A stretch of DNA of 64,000 bases, taken from Eudorina sp. 2006-703-Eu-15. Lineage: Eukaryota; Chlorophyta; Chlorophyceae; Chlamydomonadales; Volvocaceae. Position 1 is the first letter of the stretch. Each line of letters opens with the position of its first letter. Location of the stretch: the NCBI GenBank assembly GCA_003117195.1, contig BDSI01000206.1, positions 62,001 through 126,000 of the forward strand. The letters run 5' to 3'. Positions 9,633-21,600 of this stretch are shown one piece after another. A model generated the notes under the pieces. The model saw nothing but the letters and a program-made list of their open reading frames with translations, searched no databases and was not told where the DNA came from. The position numbers were made by a program, and so were the translations under genes.

Positions 9633-12600
9633 ATGCGCAGACTGATCTCCGGTAATCGCAGCTTGAAAATACAAATCATCGCTTCAGTGCTGCTCTGGAT
9701 ATGTGCGGGCTTATGCTTGTCAGCAGAGTCAAACTGGGGGTCGGCCATGGAACGCCGCGTTGCCAGCGCTGAGCAGCTCGTGGACGCCATTGGACAGGAA
9801 GCCGGCAGTGTGCGTATTGCACCTGGCGTGTACAACCTGTATGGCTTGGGACTGCAAGTCACGGCCCCCATCGAGCTCCATGGCGAGCTGGGGGAGGCCG
9901 GCAGCACGCCCATCTTTGACTGTGGCGGCTCAGCGGAGGGCGCTCTGGAGCTACGGGCGGGTGGCTTCTTAATCACGGTTAGACAGCTCGCTCACGGGGA
10001 TGTTGAGTTCTATTCAAAGTGACACGAATCCGGGCCATTTGGGTCCTCCTGCACGCCGACCACGCGGGTATCTGTCCTTCCACAGATAGCCCGACGCTAT
10101 TTGCAACATTCATACTCGACCATGTTGAAATCAGCCCTTTCCATTGACTCCCAATGGGTTAGACCGGGTTTAGTGTGGGGCTTGCCGGTGCGTCCCAGTT
10201 GGGCCTCACCACTATTTTGTGTTCCATGGAGGGGGTTCTGGCCGGTCTGGGCCATGGACTTGGCAGATTTCCTGTTCCAGGCTCGTGTTTCTTATGGTCC
10301 CCCGCTCGTGCTCCTGAGGATCGTCCCACGCGCCCCTCCCTCAGAACATCACCTTTCGAAACTGTGGCGGCGCAGCTCCCCTCCTGGTGGACCTGCGCGA
10401 CAGCACCACGGGCGTAACGGGGGAGATCGCGAGCTGCCGCTTCGAGGGCAACGCTGGATTCCTGGCGGGTAGGCGAGCAGAGCGGCTCGAGCGGCGGGGG
10501 TGCGGACGATTGGCGCATGGACTGCTGCCTGGGGGCGGCTTCTTGCCCACTAGGAGTGAGACGTAGTGCTGTAACAAGTTTCGCCGTCGCAAGGCTGTGC
10601 TGATTCAAATTTATATGCAGCCTGTCGAATGCGTGTGGCCTGTCGCTGTCATGCGCTGATCATACACGCCTTGCGGGCGGGTTTCATTTCTAAACACGCC
10701 TTGCGCTCACCATGCACTTGGCGCTGCACGAACAATGTTTGTCCTGTCGTTCACTGTAATGACGGACTATTGAATCGTGGATGCTGGTCCCCACCGGTTG
10801 ACCCAACAGGCGGTGTGGCGGTGGTCAACGACAGCACAAGTGATGTCAACCTCACCATCCGCGGCTGCACCTTCACCGGCAACATGGGTGGTCACAGGCC
10901 TGGGGACTACATCTACGATTACGGTAGGTGCTGTGGGGAAGCACAAACAGGGGTTTGACGCGACTGCTGACGTCCTGTCCCGCGCTCCTAATCAATCGCC
11001 GGGGTGTGTAATGAAATGGGGCAGTGCCTTGATCTGTGACGCAGGGAGGTGATCCGATTTGGGTCGCGTTGCGGCCGTCTGTTCCGGACGATTGAACGGA
11101 GAACAAAAACATCCGGGGGCCTGGCGATCGCGTGTGTGACCTTTCATCGTTTTGTTTTTGCGCAACCGCACCACCCTGTAACACTGCAGCCCTCCCTGTA
11201 ACACAGATTACGCAGCGGGGATGGTGCAGCGTCCCATCTCCGGCGCATCTGCCCTGGCGCTGGGTCGGGGCAACTACACCATCGTCGGGTGCAGCTTCAG
11301 CTCCAACGTGCCCGACATCGATTCAGACGGCCTCCGCGGACTGAATGTACGTTGTGTTACTAGTACCTTACACGGGGAGGGCCCTATGTCATAAGGAGCG
11401 ATCTCTACATCGACAGAGGGAAAGACCACGTCTCGCTCGTTGTGCCCCTGTCTGGCTTCTTGTGTGTGTGGGGGGGGGGGGGTGTTGTTGGTGTGTGACC
11501 AGGGACAAGCCCCAGAGCAAACCACGGCTTCCCCTGGCATCTAGGCGTTCATCCGGGAATTGCGAAGGATGCTCAAGGCGCCTGTGCCAGTGGCCGCGGC
11601 GCTTGCTGCGCCAGCTAGGCTTCCTGAGAACCGGACCCTTCAAGAAAAATTCTTTGCCATTAGAGCAATAATTTTGTATGTAGTACACTGGTGGTTGGGG
11701 CAGTAGCTCCCGCCGGGGACCGAGGGAGGGCGGCGCGCACGGCATGCCGACCCGTGTCCCCATGTCCCCTCTGTCGCCTGGTTTTGTCTGGAGCCTCTCC
11801 CTTTCCCGTATGGATCTGCGCGCCGTCGCGCAGGTCAGTACGGGTTTGGACCTGAGCTGCTGGGAGGGCCCTGCGAATTTCGTGATTGAGGACAGCGTGT
11901 TCCAGGTAGGCGGGTGGGTGGGTGGTCAAAATGGAAAGAGAAGAGAAACCCAGAAACGAACCCGGGCACGCCCAGAAATACTCAGAATACTTACGGGTGG
12001 GTGGGCGCACGGACGTCCGCTTGCGCTGTCTACCCCACTTTGCCATGGAGCTGGGCCTGGCCTCAGCGGGCGGGGCGGGTCTTGGCCACCAGCCTGTCCA
12101 CCCGGTGGTGCGTTAACGGTTGAGGGGAGGGCTTCTGAGCCCTGCCACAAATGATGGACTAACGTTGGGGCGGGGGGCATCTGAACCCTGCCACAAGTAT
12201 CGTACTTGGCAAATTTTGTGGGGCCGTGCATTGGAACGTAGGCCACCTAATACACATGAATGTAGGGGTGTGTGGGTAACTGGCTGCTAGCACGCATGTC
12301 GTTCGTCGGGTAGCTGCCCCGGCGGGTCCGCCGTCCCCTGCTCCCGACGAAGCCGCCGTCCGCTACTCCCCGTCCCGCGCGGACCTGCCATCACGGCCAT
12401 CAGTGGGATCGGCCCGCCGTCAACCCCAACACCTCCCTCCCGGCTCTTGACCGGACCTCTGCTCTGGCAGTCGGCTCAGTTCACCCTTGCCTTCCTTGTC
12501 CCTGTATCCCGTGTATCCACTCCCCCCGGCTCCCAGGACAGCTCGGGGCGCCAGTCGGGCGGCATCTACCTGCACGGCCACCCGGATGGGGTCACGGCCA

Positions 12601-15600
12601 CCACGGACTGCAACCTGGTGCTGCGGCGGGTGCTGATGCGCAACCTGCGGGGCTACCAGTCGGGCGCATTGCTGGCGTCGTGAGTAGTGCCGTGTGCGGG
12701 GTTGGGCTTGGGAGAGGGTCTTGTTCAGTGACAGTGTGGGCCAGGTCGGGGAACTCCCCGGTCTGGGCTGGGTGTGTCTGGGCTATTTCGTTTTATCCCC
12801 CCGGTCTTCACCGGCCAGACCAAGCGATGTCGAGTCGGGGTCTTATGTATCTGCTTGGGCAGCTGGGATCCCACCGCGGCGGTGGATGCGCATGGGTGCC
12901 CGCGCCGTTGAAATGAGTCGTTGGCTGATTGTTGTCTTCAGGTGCAGAAGGGGCTGGCGGCACGGCAACGTGGCCCGTGCGTATGGTCCCATGCCTCGCT
13001 TGCAGCCTGTGCGTGTCTAATGAGAAGCCCATTCATAACCACCCAGCCTGTGCGTGTGTGAGAGAGGGGCCCCTCCCGGCCTGCCCCTCCCTGCCGTTAC
13101 CTGTTTGTGTTTACGAATGTGCGCGCAGCTGCACCGTCAAGGGGAGCCAGTGCTCGGTGACCATCGAAGACACGGAGTTGCGGGACAGCTACTGCATCAT
13201 GAGCGGAATCATCATGGCCCGGGACTACGGCATGAGCGTCAACGCGACCAACATGACCATGACGGGGAACTACGGGGGCGCGTACGGCAGCGTCCAGGTG
13301 GCCACCACGTTCAGGGCATGTCGGTGGGTGGAGGCATGACGGCGGCTGGGGCCGTTGCGGGGCGGCAGGGATGTGTCCTCCGTGCCAGACGCGCATTTCG
13401 GTGCGCTTTTCGGTGCGCTTTTCGGTGCGCTTTTCGGTGCGCTTTTCGGGCCTTCCGGGGCTCTCCATCCGTCGCCACTTGTGGGGCTGGCGCACAGCCG
13501 ACGCAGGAATCTTCAGCACATCTGGGGCATGAGATGTTCGGCGGCGTGATGTGCCAGGGTGTGAAGCGTATGACGGGTTTAGGGTGACACCGTGTCTCGA
13601 CTGAGCCCACGGGCGGCGCTTGCCGCCGTTTTGTAACCGCTGGTGTTGGTGGGAACGCATCCGCGGGCCCCGCGTCGACCCCCCTCCCCCCCGCAATCCC
13701 CGACATCCCTCCCCTCCGCAATCCCCTCCCCTCCGCGTCGACCCCCTCCCCTCCGCAATCCCCTCCCCTCCGCGTCGACCCCCTCCCCTCCGCAATCCCC
13801 TCCCCTCCGCGTCGACCCCCTCCCCTCCGCAATCCCCTCCCCTCCGCGTCGACCCCCTCACCTCCGCAATCCCCTCCCCTCCGCGTCGACCCCCTCCCCT
13901 CCGCGTCGACCCCCTCCCCTCCGCGTCGACCCCCTCCCCTCCGCAATCCCCGACATCCCTTGCGCCGCACACCGCCTACCCCCCGCACCGCACGAGCAGG
14001 CTGGTGAACAACAAGGGACGGACGTTCGCGGCCTTTGATTCCTGGGGTGGCTCGTTTGTCGCGTACGACAGCGAGTTCTCGTACAACGTGCCGGACATCC
14101 CCTGGTGGTTCAAGACCTCCGCCGCCCGAATGTCCAACTCGTACGGGTGAGAGAGTGGGGTTGGCCGCTGGTGTCGGGAATCGACCCCACAGCGGCTGCC
14201 TTGCTTGCACCTTACGGGCTCGAGCGCTCCAGTGTACGGCACCGCCAGCCGAGCTTGGTGTTCGCCTTCGTGTCCGCGGAAGCGTCTGGAACCGGGGCCC
14301 CACCCGCCCGGGCCGTTGGGGGAGCCACACCACAATCCATAAACCACAAGGCGAGACAGCCTGTTCCATCAATCAGCCGCAGATTTTAGGTTTACGGACG
14401 GTTGTTACAGTGGACGTCGCAGCTCGAGGGCCATCATCGAGATGCCATTTGTGCTGCCGCCCTGCCCCGCTCCCCGATTCCGCTCCTGCTGCGACAGGTC
14501 CGTTTTGACGAACTGCACCTTCGACGGCAACCTCCTCCACGGCCTCTTCGTGCAGTCCGCCGCGCTGACCGTTGACGGCTGTCGCTTCCGGCAGAATCGT
14601 GCGGTGACGGGGGCCCTGTTTCCGTACGGCGCTGGGATCATGCTGTACGGCACGCTGTACACGACCAACATAAAGGTGAGACCCGTGACGGCGACTCATC
14701 GTGTCGCAACCCGCAATCCACCGCGGCGAGCAACCTTCGCGCCATGCGCCGTCCTCGCATGCATGAGACACCCTTCAGTGGTACACCCCTCATTGGTACT
14801 CCCCTCAGTGGTACACCCCTCATTGGTACTCCCCTCAGTGGTACTCCCCTCAGTGGTACTCCCCCCCGTGCGTGCCGCGCCCCTCGCCCCCGCCATCCCC
14901 GCCCGCCCGAATGCTCGCGCCTGCCGCCAGAACTCGGTGTTTGAAAACAACGTGGCGCTGGCGGGCGGGGCCATCATGCTGTCGAGCACCCAGAGCGTCG
15001 TCATCGACAACTGCACCTTCCGCGGGTGTGGTGCAGCGTCCTGCAGGGGTGGTGGGGAATGGTGGTTGGGCTCTTCAGCGGATCGGGGCGCAGGGCAGCT
15101 GACGCACGGGAGGTATCAAGGGGGCACAGCGCGGACTCCAGCCCAGAGGGGTGGTGTGGCCTCCGGCGGTGTCCACGTGGCAGCCGCGGGCGATATCCTT
15201 TGGTGGAGATGCGCCTGGTGGCAGATGGGATTGTAGGAATGCCGCCGTGAGGCTGATGGTGGTCATGCCCACGCGTCTCATGACAGCGTTCCGGGGGCGC
15301 CTTGGGCGCTGCGGCCACGGCGTGGACACAGTTGGCTGACTGTGGATCCGCGCAACAGCGGACCGTTCTCTGCCTCCGGCACGCAGGAACCGTGCCGTCA
15401 GCGGCGGCGCCGTGGAGGTGGACATCCCCATCGTCTCGATGATCTTCAACAACACCCTCTTCCTGAACAACACCGCCGTCGCCGTGAGCGACGCGCTCTA
15501 CGGGGAGGGGGGCATCATACGGAGCCCGCCGGCCTCGAAGCCCAAGCCCAATGACCGTGGCGACTACGCCGACTACGGCACCGGGCCCGCCGCGGACCTG

Positions 15601-18600
15601 AGGGTGCCGGTCGAGAGCTGCGGCAACGGCGGCGGCGGCGCGCTGTGCGTCCGCGGGGCCACGGATGTGCCGGTAGGTTCAGAGGCACAGCCACGGATGT
15701 GCCGGTAGGTTCAGAGGCACAGCCGCTGCGCGTTGGGCTGCACCCAGGCCCACTCGGGCGCGGCGGGCCGGTGTTGGCTTCACAGACCTCGGGCGCGCCT
15801 CCGGTTCGACTCGGCTTGGTGCTTGTCACCTGCCCATGTCACTGTTGGCTTCCCAGCGTCTCTTACCGTAGCCCCGAAACCGCATGCCCCTGGCCCGTCG
15901 CGCGTCCTTGGCTTCCGGCGCACAGGCTCCAGCCCCCATGCCTTCACCGTTCCTTGGGTTTTCATAGTCAGCTCAGGATGCACCTGTGTTGCTAACAACC
16001 TGTTCGTTGCATGCTCGTACCGTCGTCCTCGGCAGGTCGTACTGCAGAACCTGGTGTTTGCGGGCAACTTGGCGCTGATGGGCGGGGGGCTGTACGCGGC
16101 CACGGGGTCCCGCTGTCAGGAGCTGGTGGGGTGCTACCGCCTGGCGCTGGGGCCCAACGTCACGTTCGTGGGTGAGGCGGGCGGGGGGGGGAGAGGACAT
16201 TGGTAGACATTCAGACATGGAGAGAACACCAACTGCGCTGCTGCTGCCAGCGGGACGGTCCGAGGCGGCCGGCGGAACCTTGGGAACCTTGGGTGGCGCG
16301 GCGCAGGTTCTCCACGAGGGGACGGCATGGAGAGGTGCAGAGATCGACCCTGTCGCAGCTGAACGTCTCTCTCCGCGGCAAAGAGAGCCTTGCGAACTAA
16401 AAATGAATGAATGCGGCAATGGCCGACATAGCGGACCCACTTCCCCCTTGGCTTGTCCGTAATACCGTAATGTATTTGTCGCGCCACCTTCCGAAGGCGT
16501 TTTATATGAACTGGCGGTGCCCTCCCGAAGCTCAGATGCACGACACACGTGCCACCCACCCCCCGTGCCACCCTCAGACAACCACGCGGAGCTGGCTGGC
16601 GGAGCTGTCTTCTGGCTGTACGAACGCATTGTACGGACGTACTGCACGGCGACCGACATGTCGCTTGTGCGGCCCGCGTGGCCAGGCCTGCTGGAGGAAC
16701 TGCGGACGCACACCTTCACCGCCATCTCGCTCGCCGTCATCGCGGCCAGCGCCAACGTGAGCAGCCCCGCCTTGGGCCCCGCCGCCGCCGCGGCGTCGCA
16801 GCCGTCCACAACGCCGCCGCCGCCGCGTCCAGTCTCCGCCAGCGATGTCGGCGATGTGGACAACACCACCTACCTGGACCGAGTGGCGCCATGCGCCTCC
16901 TGGTCGGGTAACTCGGTGGGCGCGGGCGGCTACGGCCCCACCATCGCCACATCGGCGTTCTTCCACCTGCCCATGCTCGTCGGACAGCAGGAGCAGCAGC
17001 AGGGCGTCGTCTCCCTGACCCGTGGGTCAGTGTCAGGGGACGTGACGACAGGGGGCGCCAGTCCAATCGCAGCAGCGCCGCTTGCGCCGGCCGGACAGGC
17101 AGCGGGTGCGCAGCGACGGCGGCGGCGGCGGCGGCTGCAGGCCGCGGAACCGCCGCCGCCGGGGCCAACGGGCCCCCCAGCTGGGTTTCATGCACTTCCC
17201 CCACGCGAACCTTTGGTTCCATCGTCGTCACCAGCGACACCACCGACCCTGCCCCCCGTGTCATCATCGCCCGGGGCCCCGTCGCCGGTGGACCAGCTGT
17301 TCTCCAGCGGCGACGCCATACCCATCGAGGTGCACATCTTCGACTACTACGGCCAAAGGGTGCGTCGGGCGCCCTCGCAGTATTATTTTTTTATTTATGA
17401 TTTTACAGTGGGCCCCGCGGGCCATCGGCGACAGCCAAAGCTTCCTCACCGCAGTATGTCATATTTGTCCCTGGCGTATTGCCACCTGCGCCACCGCATC
17501 CGTCCCTGGGCACCGTTTTGGATGCAAGTATGCGATTTTAACCCCGGTGCAAGGACACGGCACGCGGCCGCATGCCATGCCATGTGTCATGTCATGCCAT
17601 GTCGTGTCATGTCATGTCATGCCCGGAGCGAATCTGGGAGCCCGCTGTGTGCAACATCGCAGTAGTATTCAGTTCTTCACACGCTTTCACAAATGGGATT
17701 TGCTTGAAGCAGACAGGGCGGTGCCGGGCGGCCTGTCCTTCATGGCGAAACGGTAAACGGCCTGATCAATGCTCGGGTGTGGTAGGTCAAAGGCGAATCA
17801 GGTGGGGGTTCGGACTAGGACGGCAGCCAGAGGGCGCCTCGATAGGGCGCGTGGCTGTGCCCGGGCCTCGGGTTGTGGATTCCCACCAACCATCCATCCA
17901 TCCATCCATCCATCCATCCATCCATCCATCCATCCATCCATCCATCCATCCATCCATCCATCCATCCATCCATCCATCCATCCATCCATCCATCCATCCT
18001 GGGTTGCAGCTCTCGATTCCCTCACGGCCAAGGTCGCCACCTTCTGGGTCGGTGCCCGCCAGGTGACGCGGAGCATGGTGGACTCGCCCTCCTCGGTGCT
18101 GGTGACCTGCGGCTCGCTGAACGCGCTGGGGCAGAAGGCCGCGGAGGCCGTCAACGGCGTGGCCAACTTCACGCAGCTGCGCGTGCGGGACAAGGTGCGA
18201 GTGCGTGCGGCGGCTGCGGCCGTGCGAGGCCCGTGGCAGCGCTGCGCTTGCTGCCCGGCCGGCGGTCACGGGTCTCGCTCTGCACCTCTAAAGCACCTCT
18301 ACAGAATAGATTGCTGGACCTTCTACTGACCCGATCGGACAGCGCAGCGCGCGGCGGACCGACCCCGGCATGCGCGCCGGTCTCGTTTGTTCTGTTTAAT
18401 ATTCAAAGTGGTTTCCTTTTTCAGAATGGTTTTGGTCCTTCATTCGGGTTGCAGGTGGGCCTGACCTACCTGCTGAATTTCACGGCCCGCACTGCGATCC
18501 GGGAGATGGGCCCCGTCAGCATCGACGTCAACATCCGGGCCTGCCGCATCAACGAGGAGCTCGTGTCGACGGGTGCGGGCGGGCGGGGGACGGGGTGCGG

Positions 18601-21600
18601 GCGGGCGGGCGGGCAGGCGGGCGGGTGGGCGGGCGGGGTGCGGGCGGACAGGCAGGCGGGCGCAAGCAGGGAGCGAAGTGCGATGGGGGGAAGACCCGAG
18701 CTGCCCCGGGCAGACACCGGCTCAGCGAGCGAGCTGCCCGGTTGGGTGCAATAGCGGGGCGGTCAGCGCTGAGTGGCGGCGCCGAGATGGCTTCCTGGGA
18801 CAAGCCAGCTACGGCCATCAAGCTGTGTTGAGGTAGAACCTCAGTTGGCAAGAACACGTCTCGCAACGGACAAGCAAGCTACGGCCTTGATAATGATAAG
18901 CTACGACCACCAATCGACAGCCCACAAGCGGTTATGGGGATGGAGACCTCGATTGGCAAAAGGCACGTCTCGTCACACACACGAGAACTAACGCCTGACC
19001 GCATGACCCGGGGATGCGAGCGGCCGAACCGCTGCCTTCCGTGTGTGGCCCTAACCGCGGTGCTGCTGCAGGCGACGCGTGCACGCCCTGCATCGAGGGC
19101 TTCTACGCCATCGTGGGCAACAGCAACAGCAGCGGCAGCAGCGGCCAGGGCGCTCAGGCGGTGGAGGAGGACCTCCTCAGCCAGGGCGGCGCTGAGGGCA
19201 GCCGGGCGACCTGCGTGGCGTGTCCGGATGGCGCGGTGTGCAGCTCCCGCGCCCTGGGCGGCGTCATCGCCCCGCAGGATGGCTACTGGCACTCGGCGCC
19301 CTGGAGCGACAATGTGATGGTGGGTGCGTGTGCTGCGTGTGCTGCGTGGCCTGGCGGGCTGCGCAAGCCGGGAACGCACCGAAATCGACATCCCATCCCA
19401 AGGACGTAGGATGAGCGGGGTGTCTTGGGCCGAAATGATGGTGGGTGCTACACCGGAAGATAAACCCAGAACGAACGAACGAACCCACGATGTGGTGTGC
19501 TTAATGAGAAGGGTTTGATGAGAATCATCAAAACAACAACGGACCCGCGCCACCACCTGGTGATGTGTATGTGTGAGTGTGCGCTGAGGGAGGGCCGCGG
19601 GGATGAGCAGGGTAGCGCGGCCGACGACCGGCAGTGAAACCCCGGGGGGTGCGCGCCGTTCCCCGCCTATGCCTAGTAGATGCCGCGGGAGCCGCCCGCC
19701 ACTTCTATGTCTTAGTCCCATGGGTCCCGTGCGCTGTCCCCTCTCTCAGACGTGCCAGTTCGAGGGCGCCTGCATGTACGGCGACCGGACCGCCAAGCTG
19801 GCGCAGTTTCAGGAGGAGCTCGTGCACGGCGGTCCGGCCGCGACCCTTGGGTCAGCGAACGCATCGGCGCAGTACCGTCAGATGCAGTGCGCGCCCGGGT
19901 ACACGGGCAACCTGTGCGCCAGCTGCGCCGAGGTGAGGGCAGGGCAGGGCAGGCGGCGCGCGGGCGGGTGGAGGGCTGTTCCAGTGGAGCGAGGCATTGA
20001 CGCGAATCTGGGCGGTGTGTGTGCGGCGCGCAAGGCAGAGGCGGGGCGGTAGACTTCCCCTCCACCACCACCGCGGGCTTATGAGGGCTGATGGTTGAAG
20101 GTGGCAGGGGCCAGGAAATAGATTGAGCCGCCTGCTTGGGGGCGAGAGCGCATCTCAGCAGTGACGCCTCTCTGCCTTGCCCACAGCCATCCATATGCCT
20201 CTGGGCCCCTCACCCTGACCGGACCACGTATCGGTTGTTGCCGCTGTCAGTTCCCAACGGCAACACGCCTCAGCAGTGCGCGACCCGCCGCCACGCGTTA
20301 CCCCTCCGTGATGCTGACGTGTGGGATCGGGCGCGGACAACACACAGCTCACATGGGCTGACTGACGCCTGACTGACGCCATTCACACGACGCGCAGGGC
20401 TACGGCCGCACCTCCCCGGCGCGCTGCTCGGCCTGCCGGGGCGTCGGCATCAGACTGGGCTACGGCCTGCTGGTCTTTGGCATCACCTTCGTCTCCATCG
20501 TCGCCACCATCAGGGCCGCCCTGGCGCCGCAGCTCTTCCACGCCGGCGGGTTCTGGGACCACGACCGCGCCGTGTCCCGGGAGCGCACCCTGAGCTCGGC
20601 GAGCAGGCTGCGCAGCGGGTACTGCGGTCCCGCGGCGGGGATCGACCCGGGTGCCGCCGCCGCCGCCGGTGGCGCGGCCGCCATTGCCGCTAGTAGCCCT
20701 GCCCTGACGGACCCCCCGGACAGCGCGGACCTGTGCCGCATCAGCCCCTGCAAACGCATCTGTGAGGCGCCGGAGAGCAGCGATTTCGGTGAGGATGACC
20801 CGAATGGTTCCCGCACCTGGAGCGAGCAAGCCGGCGGGGGCGCCTCCGGCAGCCGAGGCGGCGGCCTGCCCGCAACGGTCGGGAGGCGAGGGTTGGGGGC
20901 CAGGGCTGGGAGCTCCGCGGGCGGCACCAGCGAGCTGGCTGGGACGCCGAGCGGGGATTACGGAGGCGGCGAGGGTCGGGAGGGAGGCGGCGGAGTACGG
21001 GACGGTGCGCTGAGGCAGACGGCCAGCGAGGACGTGCAACGGCGGCGGAGGGCTGCTTCGGTGGCTTCGGCGGACTGCACCAGGATAGCCGCGCAGGCGT
21101 CCTACCCACCGTCCAGCTCGCGGCAGCTACAGCCTGAGCTACAGGCTGAGCTACAGCCTGAGCTGCAGCTGCTGAAGCGCGAGCGGGAGCAGCAGGAGGG
21201 AGAGCAGCAGAATAGGGCACGGCAGGAAGAGGTGCGGGCGCAAATGGGGGAACAGCAGGAACAACGCGAGCAGGCGCAGGGGCGGGGGAATGAGCAGCAG
21301 GGGCAGCAGCAGCAGGGGCAGGAACAGCAGCAGGAGGAGCAGCGGCAGGAGGAGCAGCGGCAGCAGGCGATGGAACATCAGGATCAGCAACTAGATCAGC
21401 CGGAGCAGGACGGCCAACAGCGGCCTAGTCAGTCGACGAAACGATGGGCCGAGCTTAAGAGCCACGTCCGCAGCAGCGCGGGCGCCGCAGGGGGCGGCAT
21501 CAGCAGCGCCATTAGGGCCAGCGGCGAAGACGGCGGAGGCTGCAGCGGCATCCCTACAGACGCAGCTGCTGCTATCGCCACCGCAGCCAGCAGCGGCGGC

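Larger units (their letters stand above)
9633..18572 (+). other. Signal peptide and right-handed beta-helix (Pmp/pectin-lyase-like) region of the giant gene
   Basis: Exons 1-15, about residues 1-1020. Residues 1-33 form a signal peptide with hydrophobic core [15 protein letters not shown]. The exons then repeat short motifs typical of chlamydial polymorphic outer membrane repeats: F-x-N-N and G-G-A-I ([14 protein letters not shown] in 14931-15025), N-C-T-F-x-G-N (14498-14675), S-G-G-A-V and F-N-N-T-L-F-L-N-N (15387-15672), and A-E-L-A-G-G-A-V-F (16578 on). Many N-x-S/T sites fit an extracellular glycosylated face. Exon 13 adds an Ala/Pro/Gly linker and an Arg run (17114-17136). Most exons cover one or two helix turns, as expected if the repeat grew by exon duplication. 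Confidence 0.75.

Noticed and set aside
13097..14372. Minus-strand 291- and 353-codon Gly/Arg-rich ORFs
   Set aside because: They overlap well-supported plus-strand exons and a CCCCTCC minisatellite; composition follows the repeat.
17787..18329. ORFs of H-P-S-I and D-G-W-M repeats
   Set aside because: Pure translation of an ATCC microsatellite in an intron.
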